NCBI GenBank assembly: GCA_041161065.1
Contig: JBEAVE010000004.1
Coordinates: 179,777 to 243,776, forward strand
DNA: 64,000 nt
Reading direction: 5' to 3'
Source: DYRG01 sp041161065
GTDB taxonomy: Bacteria > Pseudomonadota > Gammaproteobacteria > Beggiatoales > Beggiatoaceae
Below the pieces are notes generated by a model, which was given only the letters and a program-made list of their open reading frames with translations, was not told the DNA's origin and ran no database searches. Positions 1 through 7,877 of this stretch are shown here, in pieces (within the stretch, counting starts at the first letter, position 1; each line of letters starts with the position of its first letter). Both the position numbers and the translations under genes were made by a program.

Positions 1-1
1 G

Positions 2-121
2 GAGAATCACGACGGGGTTTCAATGGCGGTTGCAAAAGGGTCTGGTTATCAAGTTAAAATTACATCACCAATTGGAGAGGAAAGCGTGGGCGGTTTCTTA
101 TTAAGAACCTTACCCAATTAG
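2..121 (+). CDS. 3' end of a gene cut by the window edge, unknown product
   Basis: An open frame runs from the first bases to a TAG at 119-121 and gives 39 residues ending GGFLLRTLPN. Its codon use resembles a real gene, and no start can be placed because the 5' part is outside the window. The residues (KGSGYQVKITSPIGEES) alternate like beta strands, but I do not recognise a family. It may equally be a chance frame. Confidence 0.4.
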   Translation, partial: ENHDGVSMAVAKGSGYQVKITSPIGEESVGGFLLRTLPN

Positions 122-268
122 CTAGTTACCTTTATCAGAATTAGGATTATCTTTCTCATCTGGCGGCATAGCTGCGACTACCCGAATATTGATTTCAAAT
201 ACAACTCCTCTATCTGTATTATGACTAATTTTATTAATTTTAATTTGGGTAGTGATCAAATTAAGATG
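122..268 (-). pseudogene. Possible gene remnant reading out of the inverted-repeat element
   Basis: On the minus strand a frame stays open from a TAG at 269-271 to a stop at 122-124. It has no ATG near its beginning and starts inside the repeat element (residues LITTQIKINKI). The later part (RGVVFEINIRVVAAMPPDEK) looks protein-like. This fits the 3' end of a gene whose 5' end was replaced when the repeat element arrived, but the frame is short and could be chance. Confidence 0.2.
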
Positions 269-342
269 CTAGTTAAATCTATAATTTACTAAAAATAAAC
301 ACAAAATAGGCAAAATTATCTCTTGCTTTTGATCACTACCCC
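246..342. repeat. Short inverted-repeat element (MITE-like), copy 1
   Basis: The 14-base sequence GGGTAGTGATCAAA at 247-260 is repeated exactly in inverse orientation at 328-341, enclosing about 67 AT-rich bases. A second element at 19792-19876, in the opposite orientation, has the same ends and a clearly related interior: the segments around gatgctagttaaatctata and ttatctcttgcttttgatca both have counterparts. Terminal inverted repeats plus a non-coding, roughly 85-97 bp body resemble a miniature inverted-repeat transposable element or a mobile palindromic repeat. The right end lies directly before the EVE-HNH start codon, so the element may supply part of that gene's leader. No transposase is visible in the window. 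Confidence 0.7.
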
Positions 343-346
343 AAAA

Positions 347-1174
347 ATGAAAACTTATTTATTATTATGGAATCCTAAAAAATGGGAATGGGAAACTATT
401 CAGCAAGATATTTCAGAACTTGCTCAAAATGGCAAATTAATGGGAAATTGGAGTTGTGGAAGAACAAAGAAAATAAAGCCTAATGATCGATTCTTTCTTA
501 TGAGATTAGGTAAAGAACCTAAAGGAATTTGTGCATCAGGAAGAATAATTAATTCTCCAGTTCAAGATAATCATTGGGATAGTAAAGAGGGTTCAACTTA
601 TTATGTTGATGTAGAATTTGAAACAATACTTGATCCCAATAATGAATCTATTTTTTTGATTGAAAAACAAGAAGGTATTTATAAAAACTATAATTGGACT
701 CCACAATCTGGAGGTAGAACTATTCCTCATGAAATTGCTGAACAATTATACCAAGATTGGTCTCTTTTTTTAGAGCAAAAGAATAAGAAAGAAGAAATAA
801 CCCTTCCAGAAGAAATTTCTGAAAAAGAAGTTTATTTTGAAGGTGCAATAAAAAAAATTTCTGTTAATATCTATGAACGTAATAATAAAGCAAGAGAAAA
901 ATGTATAGAACATTATGGAATAAATTGTTATATTTGTGAGATTAGCTTTGAGAAACAATATGGAGAAATTGGAAAAGGTTTTATTCATGTTCATCATTTA
1001 AAACAACTTTCAGAGATTCGAGAAGGTTATCAAGTTGATCCTATTGAAGATTTACGCCCCGTTTGTCCAAATTGCCATGCCATGTTGCATAGGAAAAATC
1101 CACCGTATTCAATAGATGAATTAAAAGAAAAATTGATGAAACTTTTTGAAAATAAAGAGGAGCAACTATGCTAA
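347..1174 (+). CDS. EVE-HNH modification-dependent endonuclease
   Basis: 275 residues. Residues ~1-140 form an EVE/PUA-like module (YLLLWNPKKWEWE, then DRFFLMRLGKEPKGICASGR), a fold that reads modified bases. Residues ~185-250 form a zinc-supported HNH nuclease: C194-x2-C197, HVHH at 214-217, DLRP at 235-238, C240-x2-C243 and H244/H248. EVE-HNH proteins are known type IV-like enzymes that cut phage DNA carrying modified cytosines. I chose the ATG at 347 because the frame upstream lies inside the repeat element; no strong ribosome site precedes it. Base composition is far more AT-rich than the following genes, which suggests transfer. Its last 7 bases overlap the start of the iorA-like gene. 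The modification it recognises cannot be told. Confidence 0.85.
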   Translation: MKTYLLLWNPKKWEWETIQQDISELAQNGKLMGNWSCGRTKKIKPNDRFFLMRLGKEPKGICASGRIINSPVQDNHWDSKEGSTYYVDVEFETILDPNNESIFLIEKQEGIYKNYNWTPQSGGRTIPHEIAEQLYQDWSLFLEQKNKKEEITLPEEISEKEVYFEGAIKKISVNIYERNNKAREKCIEHYGINCYICEISFEKQYGEIGKGFIHVHHLKQLSEIREGYQVDPIEDLRPVCPNCHAMLHRKNPPYSIDELKEKLMKLFENKEEQLC

Positions 1175-1638
1175 CTTTGAACATTAATGGAAACGCCCAC
1201 GAAGTCGACGTGCCAAATGATATGCCATTGTTATGGGTACTGCGCGATGTGGTCGGTTTGACAGGCACAAAATACGGCTGCGGAAGCGCATTATGCGGCG
1301 CGTGCAGCGTTTTAATCGATAATCAACCGGCGCGGGCGTGTGTGTTGCCGGTTTCAGAAACCGTAGGAAAATCAATCACTACCATCGAAGGCTTACACGG
1401 CGCAATCGCTGAAACCGTTCAACAAGCATGGATTAATGAACAAGTCCCGCAGTGTGGTTATTGCCAATCGGGGCAAATTGTGAACACCGTTGCGTTATTG
1501 GCGCAAAATAATTCCCCGACCGATCAAGACATTGACACCGCTTTATCGGGGAATTTGTGTCGATGCGGGACATATCAACGGGTTCGGGCGGCGGTTCACG
1601 CGGCGGCGGCTAAACTCAACAAAGGAGCAACCTCATGA
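1168..1638 (+). CDS. iorA: Molybdenum hydroxylase, (2Fe-2S)2 small subunit (IorA-like)
   Basis: 156 residues with both clusters of the xanthine-oxidase family small subunit. The plant-ferredoxin type site is CGSALCGACSVL with a later C, and the second site is QCGYCQSGQ with GNLCRCGTYQ. It passes electrons out of the molybdenum subunit encoded by the next gene, whose ATG overlaps its stop (ATGA-type coupling). There is no signal peptide, so it probably travels as a complex with the Tat-tagged partner. A GAGGAG ribosome site lies inside the end of the upstream endonuclease gene. The name follows isoquinoline 1-oxidoreductase; the real substrate is unknown and could be an aldehyde or N-heterocycle. 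Confidence 0.88.
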   Translation: MLTLNINGNAHEVDVPNDMPLLWVLRDVVGLTGTKYGCGSALCGACSVLIDNQPARACVLPVSETVGKSITTIEGLHGAIAETVQQAWINEQVPQCGYCQSGQIVNTVALLAQNNSPTDQDIDTALSGNLCRCGTYQRVRAAVHAAAAKLNKGATS

Positions 1639-3773
1639 ATCGGCGGCAATTTTTACAAATGAGTTTAACGGTTAGCGGCAGTTTGTTAATTGGCGTAGAA
1701 TTAGCCGCTAAAACCCCCGAAGAAACCAACCTAGAAACCCCCTTAGAAAAGAAAATCTTTAATCCTAATGCGTGGATTCGCATTGATCCCACAAATAAAA
1801 TTACTTTTTTGATCGACCGTTCAGAAATGGGTCAAGGTGTCACGACTTCTTTAGCGATGTTGATTGCCGAAGAAATGGAAGTCGATTTGGATCAAATTAC
1901 CACCGAATTTGCCCCCGCCGGTGATCAATATCGTAACGCCTTGATTGGATTGCAATTAACGGGTGGCAGCACCAGTGTTCGTGAGGCGTGGGAAAAATTA
2001 CGTCGAGCAGGCGCGGTCGCAAAAATGGTTTTGATCGAAGCCGCCGCGCAAACTTGGGACGTGCCCAAAGAAGAATGTCGCGCCCACAAAGGCAAAGTCG
2101 TTCACAACGAAAATAGCTTTGCTTACGGGGAGTTAGTCGCGCGCGCCGCTAAATTATCACCGCCCGATCCCGACTCCATTTCCTTAAAACCCGCCAGTGA
2201 ATTCCGATTAATCGGTAAATCCGCCCCGCGTTTGGATTTGCACGACAAAGTGACTGGAAAAGCCTTGTTTGGCATCGATGTAAAATTACCTAACTTATTG
2301 ATTGCAAGCGTGCTTCGTGCGCCGATGATCGGGGGGAAACTCAAAGATGTCGACGATAGTGCCGTGCGCCAAATGGCGGGCGTGCGTCATGTCATTAAAA
2401 CGAGTGACGGCGTGGCGGTGGTTGCGGATAATTTTTGGTTGGCGCAACAAGGAGTTAAAGCTCTCAAAGTCGAATGGGAAGGGGGCGATGCGCGTTTGTC
2501 GACCGAAAGCATTGTGGACGCGCTCAAAGAAGCCGCTGCCCGAGAAAAAGCCGTTGTCGCAAAACAAGTTGGGAATCTCAAAAACGTCCGCGCCGCCGAT
2601 AAAATCCTTGAAGTTGAATATGTTGCGCCGTTTCAAGCCCATGCGTGTATGGAGCCGCTCAATTGCACCGCCGATGTCAAAAAAGATCGATGCGAAGTGT
2701 GGGTCGGCACGCAAAATCAATCGGGTGCATTACAAACTGCCAAAGAAATCACGGGCTTAACCGTCGATGCAATAAAAATTCATACCACTTATTTGGGTGG
2801 GGGATTTGGACGGCGCGGTGAACGAGATTTTGTGCGCGATGCCCTTGAAATTTCTAAGGCAATCGATGCGCCCGTTAAAGTGATTTGGACGCGCGAACAA
2901 GATATGCAGCACGATTTTTATCGCCCGATTTCATATCAAAAATTGAGAGCTTTTATTAATAAAGACAATGAGTTAATCGGTTGGCAGCAACGCATTGCCA
3001 GTCCATCAATTATGGCGCGCGCGATGCCCGATCGTTTAAAAGATGGTTTGGATCACAGTTCGGTCGAGGGCGCGGCGGATTTACCCTACGATATTCAAAA
3101 CATATCGGTCGAATATGCGCTTAAAAATCCGGGCAATGTTCCCGTTGGTTTTTGGCGTTCGGTGGGACATTCGCAAAATGCGTTCGTTACGGAATCTTTT
3201 ATTGATGAAATCGCGGTCGCCACCCGCCAAAATCCTGTTGAATTTCGGCAGCAATTGCTTAAAAATCACCCGCGACATTTGGGCGTTTTAATGTTAGCCG
3301 CCGAAAAAGTCGATTGGGAACAAACCCTCGAACAAGGCGAAGGACGCGGTGTCGCGGTACATCATTGTTTTGGAAGCTATTGTGCGCAAATCGCGGAAGT
3401 CGCCGTCGACAAAAATGGCAACGTGCGCGTGAAAAAAGTTATTTGCGCCATCGACTGCGGGCAAACCGTCAATCCCAACACCATCGAAGCCCAAATGCAC
3501 AGCGCGATCGTGTACGGTTTAACAGCAACCCTGCACAGCTCGATTTCAATCAAAAATGGCACAATTCAACAAAGCAACTTCGATACGTTTCCAATCTTAA
3601 AAATCAACGAGATGCCAATCATCGAAGTCTACATTGTGCAAAGCGAAGAAGCCCCCGGCGGTGTCGGTGAGCCCGCATTGCCCCCCATCGCGCCCGCCGT
3701 CGCCAATGCCGTTTTCGCCGCCACCGGCAAACGCATTCGCCATTTACCTATCCATCATACGGATTTAGCTTAA
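1635..3773 (+). CDS. iorB: Molybdenum hydroxylase, molybdopterin-binding large subunit (IorB-like), Tat substrate
   Basis: 712 residues. The N-terminus MNRRQFLQMS followed by a hydrophobic stretch is a twin-arginine signal, so the folded complex should be exported by the Tat system. The mature part has the periplasmic xanthine-dehydrogenase arrangement: EMGQGVTTSLAMLIAEE near the start, a cofactor loop around GGGFGRRGERDFV, and near the end GVGEPALPPIAP containing the catalytic Glu of the family. It pairs with the 2Fe-2S subunit just upstream (4-base overlap). No cytochrome subunit or maturation chaperone of the XdhC type follows. Two-subunit IorAB-type enzyme is secure; isoquinoline as substrate is not. 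Confidence 0.88.
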   Translation: MNRRQFLQMSLTVSGSLLIGVELAAKTPEETNLETPLEKKIFNPNAWIRIDPTNKITFLIDRSEMGQGVTTSLAMLIAEEMEVDLDQITTEFAPAGDQYRNALIGLQLTGGSTSVREAWEKLRRAGAVAKMVLIEAAAQTWDVPKEECRAHKGKVVHNENSFAYGELVARAAKLSPPDPDSISLKPASEFRLIGKSAPRLDLHDKVTGKALFGIDVKLPNLLIASVLRAPMIGGKLKDVDDSAVRQMAGVRHVIKTSDGVAVVADNFWLAQQGVKALKVEWEGGDARLSTESIVDALKEAAAREKAVVAKQVGNLKNVRAADKILEVEYVAPFQAHACMEPLNCTADVKKDRCEVWVGTQNQSGALQTAKEITGLTVDAIKIHTTYLGGGFGRRGERDFVRDALEISKAIDAPVKVIWTREQDMQHDFYRPISYQKLRAFINKDNELIGWQQRIASPSIMARAMPDRLKDGLDHSSVEGAADLPYDIQNISVEYALKNPGNVPVGFWRSVGHSQNAFVTESFIDEIAVATRQNPVEFRQQLLKNHPRHLGVLMLAAEKVDWEQTLEQGEGRGVAVHHCFGSYCAQIAEVAVDKNGNVRVKKVICAIDCGQTVNPNTIEAQMHSAIVYGLTATLHSSISIKNGTIQQSNFDTFPILKINEMPIIEVYIVQSEEAPGGVGEPALPPIAPAVANAVFAATGKRIRHLPIHHTDLA

Positions 3774-3889
3774 TTTTTTCGGATTAGAGAAATCACAGTT
3801 TGTTTCTCGGCGGTGATGTAGAAATGCTTTTTTATGTCACCGTCTAATAATCTTTTGCTTTTTCCATTACTGAGTGAAATAAATAATTT

Positions 3890-5068
3890 ATGAAATTACA
3901 TAGAAATCTCGTGATCGCCGTTATCGATACATTGTCTGCGATTTTTGAACAACAACAATACGCCGATAAAGTGATTGAAAAACAACTCAAAAGCAATCCC
4001 AAATGGGGCGCGCGCGATCGAGCATTTGTGGCGGAATATAGTTATGAAATCGTCCGTTGGAAACGATTGCTAGAATACCTCATTCACAACAAACCTAATC
4101 TGTGGGATTTGTTTGGCGCATTTCTTTTATGGAAAGGCGAAACGTTGCCGGATTGGGAAGAGTTTAAAGGGGTTTCAATTGATAAAGAACGTTTAGAAGA
4201 AATTAAACAAATTCGGTCGTTAAGAGAATCGATCCCAGAATGGTTAGATGAAGTGGGAGAAAAGGAATTAAAAGAACAGTGGAACGCGATTTTAACTGCC
4301 TTAAACAAAACTGCGCCGTTAATTATTAGAGTGAATACCTTAAAAACCACTCGAGAAACTTTACAAATTCGCTTTCAAGAAGATAAGATTGAGAGCGTTG
4401 TAGTGGGCGACAATGCGTTGCAATTAAAAGTGCGAAGAAATTTATTTCTCCACCCCGCTTTCAAAGAAGGACTTTTTGAAATCCAAGATGCGAATTCTCA
4501 ACGGATTGCGCCGACTTTACAATTAAAAGCCGGTTTGACGGTGATCGATGCGTGCGCGGGCGGCGGCGGTAAAACCCTACAAATGGCGGCTTTAATGGAA
4601 AATAAGGGGAAAATCATCGCGTTAGATACGGAAGCCTGGAAACTCGCCAATTTGAAACAACGCGCTCGCCGTGCTGGGGCTTTTAATATTGAAACCCGTT
4701 TAATCGAAAATAACAAAACAATCAAACGCTTACATAATCATGCGGATCGAGTTTTATTAGATGTGCCGTGCAGCGGTTTGGGGGTGTTGCGGCGAAATCC
4801 CGATGCAAAATGGAAATTGAGCCCGCAGCGATTGGACGACGTGCGCCAACGCCAACACGACATTTTGCGACAATACGCGCCGATGTGCAAAGTCGGGGGA
4901 TTGCTGGTGTACGCGACGTGCAGCGTGTTGCCGTCCGAAAATCATTTGCAAGTTGCCCAGTTTTTGAGCGACGATTCGCGGTTTGTTTTGCAAAACGAGG
5001 AAAATCTTTACCCGCATCACAGCGATTTCGACGGTTTTTATTATGCGGAAATGAAAAGAATCAATTAA
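3890..5068 (+). CDS. RsmB/NOP2-family rRNA cytosine-C5 methyltransferase
   Basis: 392 residues. Residues ~1-130 are a NusB-like helical domain (WGARDRAFVAEYSYEIVRW) and the rest a Rossmann methyltransferase. The SAM loop is DACAGGGGKTLQMA. The two functional cysteines of the family are visible in DVPCSGLGVLRRNPDAKW and YATCSVLPSEN. The likely reaction is m5C formation in 16S rRNA. The protein is shorter than typical proteobacterial RsmB (about 430 residues), and its N-terminal wording resembles what I recall of Bacteroidetes-type homologues more than the fmt-rsmB gene of gammaproteobacteria. It also lacks fmt as neighbour, so it may be an acquired paralogue. Confidence 0.85.
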   Translation: MKLHRNLVIAVIDTLSAIFEQQQYADKVIEKQLKSNPKWGARDRAFVAEYSYEIVRWKRLLEYLIHNKPNLWDLFGAFLLWKGETLPDWEEFKGVSIDKERLEEIKQIRSLRESIPEWLDEVGEKELKEQWNAILTALNKTAPLIIRVNTLKTTRETLQIRFQEDKIESVVVGDNALQLKVRRNLFLHPAFKEGLFEIQDANSQRIAPTLQLKAGLTVIDACAGGGGKTLQMAALMENKGKIIALDTEAWKLANLKQRARRAGAFNIETRLIENNKTIKRLHNHADRVLLDVPCSGLGVLRRNPDAKWKLSPQRLDDVRQRQHDILRQYAPMCKVGGLLVYATCSVLPSENHLQVAQFLSDDSRFVLQNEENLYPHHSDFDGFYYAEMKRIN

Positions 5069-5168
5069 ATCATGAAATTACTAGGCAAATTTCAAAAAAA
5101 GGTTGCATTTTTGCCAAGTACTTGAAATAATTGGTTTCAGTATTTTTTGGAGAAGCTAAGAGGCTAAA

Positions 5169-6407
5169 ATGACGATTAACACAAAACTGATTAACTTATT
5201 GACTGTATTTGCATTATTGGGACTAGGCGGCTGCGCCATTACCCCAGAAGACGGTGATAACGATGCTGTCGCCAACGCCGAAGCCACCGACTCAACCCAG
5301 AGCACCACCGCAAAAGTCGCCAGTGCCGCGAAAGCAAAAAAACCTTCCCAGCAGTATCAGAGTTTATGGAATCGAATCACCGCAGGTTATGAACTGCAAC
5401 CCACCGTCGAACCCGAACGTTACGCAAGAACCTTAGGTTTTTATCTCCGAAATCACAAACATTTCTACCGCTTAAGTTACAACGCCGCCCCCTATTTACA
5501 TTACATTGCCGAAGCCGTCGAACAACGCGGTATGCCAATGGAAATTGCCCTCCTCCCCGCCATCGAAAGTTCCTACAAACCCACCGCGCATTCCCCCAAA
5601 AGTGCTGTTGGTATTTGGCAATTTATCCCCGGCACTGGCAAAGCCTTCGGTTTAGAGCAAAATAAATCCTACGACGCACGCCAAGATATTGCCGCTTCCA
5701 CCGAAGCCGCCTTGAATTACTTGCAATTATTGCACGATAAAATGGGTGGGGATTGGTTAAATGCGATTGCAGCGTACAATTGTGGCGAAGGGCGCGTCCT
5801 CAAAGAAATCAAGAAAAATCAAGCACAAGGCAAACCCACCGATTATTGGTCATTAAATCTCCCCAAAGAAACTCGCGGTTACATTCCTAGTTTATTAGCG
5901 GTTTCTGCCATCATCAAATATTCAGAAGAATACGGCATCGCATTACCCGACATTCCTAATCAACCTTATGTTGCAATGGTCGAAACCAATAGCCAAGTGG
6001 ATTTAGAAACCGTCGCCACCTTAATTGATATGCCGTTGCCTGAATTGCGTTATTTGAACCCCGGCTTTAAGAAAGTGTCGGTCGGCGCGCCTTATGTGTT
6101 AGTGCCGGTGGATAAAGCCGATATGTTAAAACAGAGATTAGCGCAAGCGGGCGTTCAAATTACCACTGAAAGCATTCCGTTAGCCGAAGTTGAATCTCCG
6201 TTTGATGCGGGAGAATCTCCCTTTAATCAATTGGTTGCGGCGCAGTCTCACGAAGTACAAGAAGGCGAAACCTTACGCGACATCGCCCGCCAATACCAAA
6301 CCAGCACACAGTCTATTGCGGTGCTCAACAAAATAGATCGCAAAGCAGAAATTTCTGCTGGAACAGTGCTTCAAATTCCAGCCGTTCAAGCTGCTGTTAA
6401 TCAATAG
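5169..6407 (+). CDS. mltD: MltD-like membrane-bound lytic murein transglycosylase with LysM
   Basis: 412 residues. It has a lipoprotein signal with lipobox LGGC at ~18-21, then a low-complexity Thr/Ala/Ser linker. A lytic transglycosylase domain at ~95-250 carries the catalytic Glu in AIESSYKPTAHSPKSAVG plus the IWQFIPGTGKAFGL and AAYNCGEGRV motifs. One LysM module sits at ~356-405 (HEVQEGETLRDIARQYQ to GTVLQIP). It cleaves peptidoglycan glycan strands with anhydro-sugar formation at the outer membrane. E. coli MltD has two LysM modules, so this is a shorter version. A clear terminator follows, so it appears to end its transcript. GGAG at the -10 region of the leader serves as ribosome site. 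Confidence 0.9.
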   Translation: MTINTKLINLLTVFALLGLGGCAITPEDGDNDAVANAEATDSTQSTTAKVASAAKAKKPSQQYQSLWNRITAGYELQPTVEPERYARTLGFYLRNHKHFYRLSYNAAPYLHYIAEAVEQRGMPMEIALLPAIESSYKPTAHSPKSAVGIWQFIPGTGKAFGLEQNKSYDARQDIAASTEAALNYLQLLHDKMGGDWLNAIAAYNCGEGRVLKEIKKNQAQGKPTDYWSLNLPKETRGYIPSLLAVSAIIKYSEEYGIALPDIPNQPYVAMVETNSQVDLETVATLIDMPLPELRYLNPGFKKVSVGAPYVLVPVDKADMLKQRLAQAGVQITTESIPLAEVESPFDAGESPFNQLVAAQSHEVQEGETLRDIARQYQTSTQSIAVLNKIDRKAEISAGTVLQIPAVQAAVNQ

Positions 6408-6427
6408 TTCATAAATTACTCCTGTTA

Positions 6428-6461
6428 CGCTGTCAAATAACCGAATTTGGCAGCGTTTTTT
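6428..6461 (+). terminator. Rho-independent terminator after mltD
   Basis: CGCTGTCAAAT and ATTTGGCAGCG form a nearly perfect stem around a short loop, followed by TTTTTT. It lies 20 bases after the mltD stop. Confidence 0.85.
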
Positions 6462-6538
6462 ATTGTTTTTCTTGAAATCTAGCGTTTTGCTCACAATTTA
6501 GCTCTAATCCACTCGGAAATTTATTAAGGAAAATCCCC

Positions 6539-6928
6539 GTGATTCTTCACCAATCAACACACGCAGAAGTGAAATGGCTTGAAAAAGAGCGCGTTGTTTT
6601 TAAAAAATTTACCGGATTCATTTATGGAGAGGAGTTACATTCTGCATTTAATTCGGGTTATGAACAATTAAAAAAATCTAAAGGATACAAATGGTTATCC
6701 GATAATCGTGGGTTGCCTGTTTATAAGCAAGAAGATATTGAATGGATTAACAACGATTGGTTTCCGAGAATGCAAAAAGCAGGTTGGAAATATTGGGCGT
6801 TGATTGAACCTGAAACCAGTCTTGGGCATATCACCATGAAAAAATTTGCGTTTTATAGTGAACGGGGAATTGTCGTGCAAGTCTTTAAAAATATTGAGGA
6901 AGGTCTTGCGTGGTTGTCCACCTTTTGA
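6539..6928 (+). CDS. Conserved-looking small protein of unknown function (STAS/SEC14-like size and layout)
   Basis: 129 residues, GTG start with AAGGA ten bases upstream. It is a soluble, mixed alpha/beta protein without signal or membrane segment: an opening beta hairpin (VKWLEKERVVFKKFTGFIYG), a central helix region (WINNDWFPRMQKAGWKYWALI) and a closing strand-helix (GIVVQVFKNIEEGLAWL). This order (strands, then a helix ending in a Trp-Leu pair) is reminiscent of small STAS-like single-domain proteins seen near sensor genes, but I cannot assign a family by motif. It stands alone between a terminator and hinT. Confidence 0.7.
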   Translation: MILHQSTHAEVKWLEKERVVFKKFTGFIYGEELHSAFNSGYEQLKKSKGYKWLSDNRGLPVYKQEDIEWINNDWFPRMQKAGWKYWALIEPETSLGHITMKKFAFYSERGIVVQVFKNIEEGLAWLSTF

Positions 6929-6974
6929 GCGTGTAAATAAAGTATTTTTCTAATGCTGTTTGGAGCAATTGTCG

Positions 6975-7325
6975 ATGAGTAATTGTTTGTTTTGTAAGAT
7001 TATTTCTGAGGAAATTCCGGCGGAAGTTGTTTATAGTGACGAGTGGGTGGTGGTGATTAAGGATAAATTCCCGAAAGCGGCGGTGCATTTATTGGTTTTA
7101 CCGCGCGAGCACATTGAGAGTTTAAATGATCTCAGCGAAAATCATGATAAACTAATGGCTCATATCATGCGGTTGCTGCCGCGCTTAGCAAAAGATCACG
7201 GATTGGGCGACAGTTTGGCGGGCGGGTTTCGTATAATCATCAACACAGGTCGCGGCGGTGGACAAGAAATTTTTCATTTACACGTTCACTTATTAGGGGG
7301 ACGCAATCTCCCGGGTTTTAACTAA
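6975..7325 (+). CDS. hinT: HIT-family purine nucleoside phosphoramidase
   Basis: 116 residues. It shows the family signature FHLHVHLLGG (His-x-His-x-His) at ~99-108, the start CLFCKIISEEIPAEVVY and LPREHIESLNDL. HinT enzymes hydrolyse AMP-lysine and other nucleoside phosphoramidates, including products made by lysyl-tRNA synthetase. I chose the ATG at 6975 because GGAG at 6962-6965 is correctly spaced; a TTG 15 bases upstream also keeps the frame but lacks a ribosome site. It is followed 13 bases later by tatA, an arrangement common in proteobacteria (hisE/hit-tatABC), and is probably cotranscribed with the Tat genes. Confidence 0.93.
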   Translation: MSNCLFCKIISEEIPAEVVYSDEWVVVIKDKFPKAAVHLLVLPREHIESLNDLSENHDKLMAHIMRLLPRLAKDHGLGDSLAGGFRIIINTGRGGGQEIFHLHVHLLGGRNLPGFN

Positions 7326-7338
7326 AGGATAGTTATTT

Positions 7339-7575
7339 ATGGGTCTTGGCGGTATTGGCATTTGGGAATTATTGGTTTTATTAATCATTATCATGGTGTT
7401 GTTTGGTACAAAGAAACTGCGAAATATTGGTGAAGATTTAGGCGGCGCAATCAAAGGGTTTCGCAAATCTATGCGTGATGGCGAACAAGAAGAAACGGCT
7501 AAACAAAACACCGCCGAACAAAAACCTCACGATGCGCAAGCATCTACCGTTTCAAAAGAAACACATTCCTCGTAA
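7339..7575 (+). CDS. tatA: Sec-independent (Tat) translocase subunit TatA
   Basis: 78 residues. It has one N-terminal membrane helix (WELLVLLIIIMVLFG), the FGTKKLRNIGEDLGGAIKGF hinge plus amphipathic helix typical of TatA, and a charged C-terminal tail. TatA oligomers form the transient opening through which folded proteins cross the inner membrane. It is first of tatABC, with AAAGGA ribosome site. The Tat substrate iorB lies 4 kb upstream, though it is only one of many likely clients. Confidence 0.95.
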   Translation: MGLGGIGIWELLVLLIIIMVLFGTKKLRNIGEDLGGAIKGFRKSMRDGEQEETAKQNTAEQKPHDAQASTVSKETHSS

Positions 7576-7581
7576 TAAATC

Positions 7582-7875
7582 ATGTTTGACGTTAATATTT
7601 GGGAATTATCTGTTATCGGGATCGTTGCATTGTTAGTGTTCGGTCCCGATAAACTGCCCGAAGTCGCCCGAACGGTTGGGCGATGGGTCGGCAGGGCGCG
7701 CGCTTACCTCAATAGCGTAAAATCCGACATCGACCGCGAAGTGCGATTGCAAGAATTGCAAGATTTGATGAAACAAAACGAAAAACATCATTTGTACGAT
7801 ATTCTTGACGAGAAAAAAAGCATTACGCCGCCCGCTTCTGTTCCTCCCAAAAACGATTCCACGAATAAACCCTAA
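7582..7875 (+). CDS. tatB: Tat translocase subunit TatB
   Basis: 97 residues, starting MFDVNIWELSVIGIVALLVFGPDKLPEVAR with the conserved N-terminal helix and FGPDKLPE hinge that separates TatB from TatA. The amphipathic helix (GRWVGRARAYLNSVKSDIDREV) follows. It forms the twin-arginine signal receptor with TatC. The protein is short for TatB (E. coli 171 residues), because the variable tail is reduced to ~25 residues rich in Pro and Lys. It sits 6 bases after tatA and 2 bases before tatC. Confidence 0.95.
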   Translation: MFDVNIWELSVIGIVALLVFGPDKLPEVARTVGRWVGRARAYLNSVKSDIDREVRLQELQDLMKQNEKHHLYDILDEKKSITPPASVPPKNDSTNKP

Positions 7876-7877
7876 TT

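Noticed and set aside
2295..2720. 141-codon minus-strand frame within iorB
   Set aside because: Pure antisense shadow of the molybdenum subunit without a start signal.
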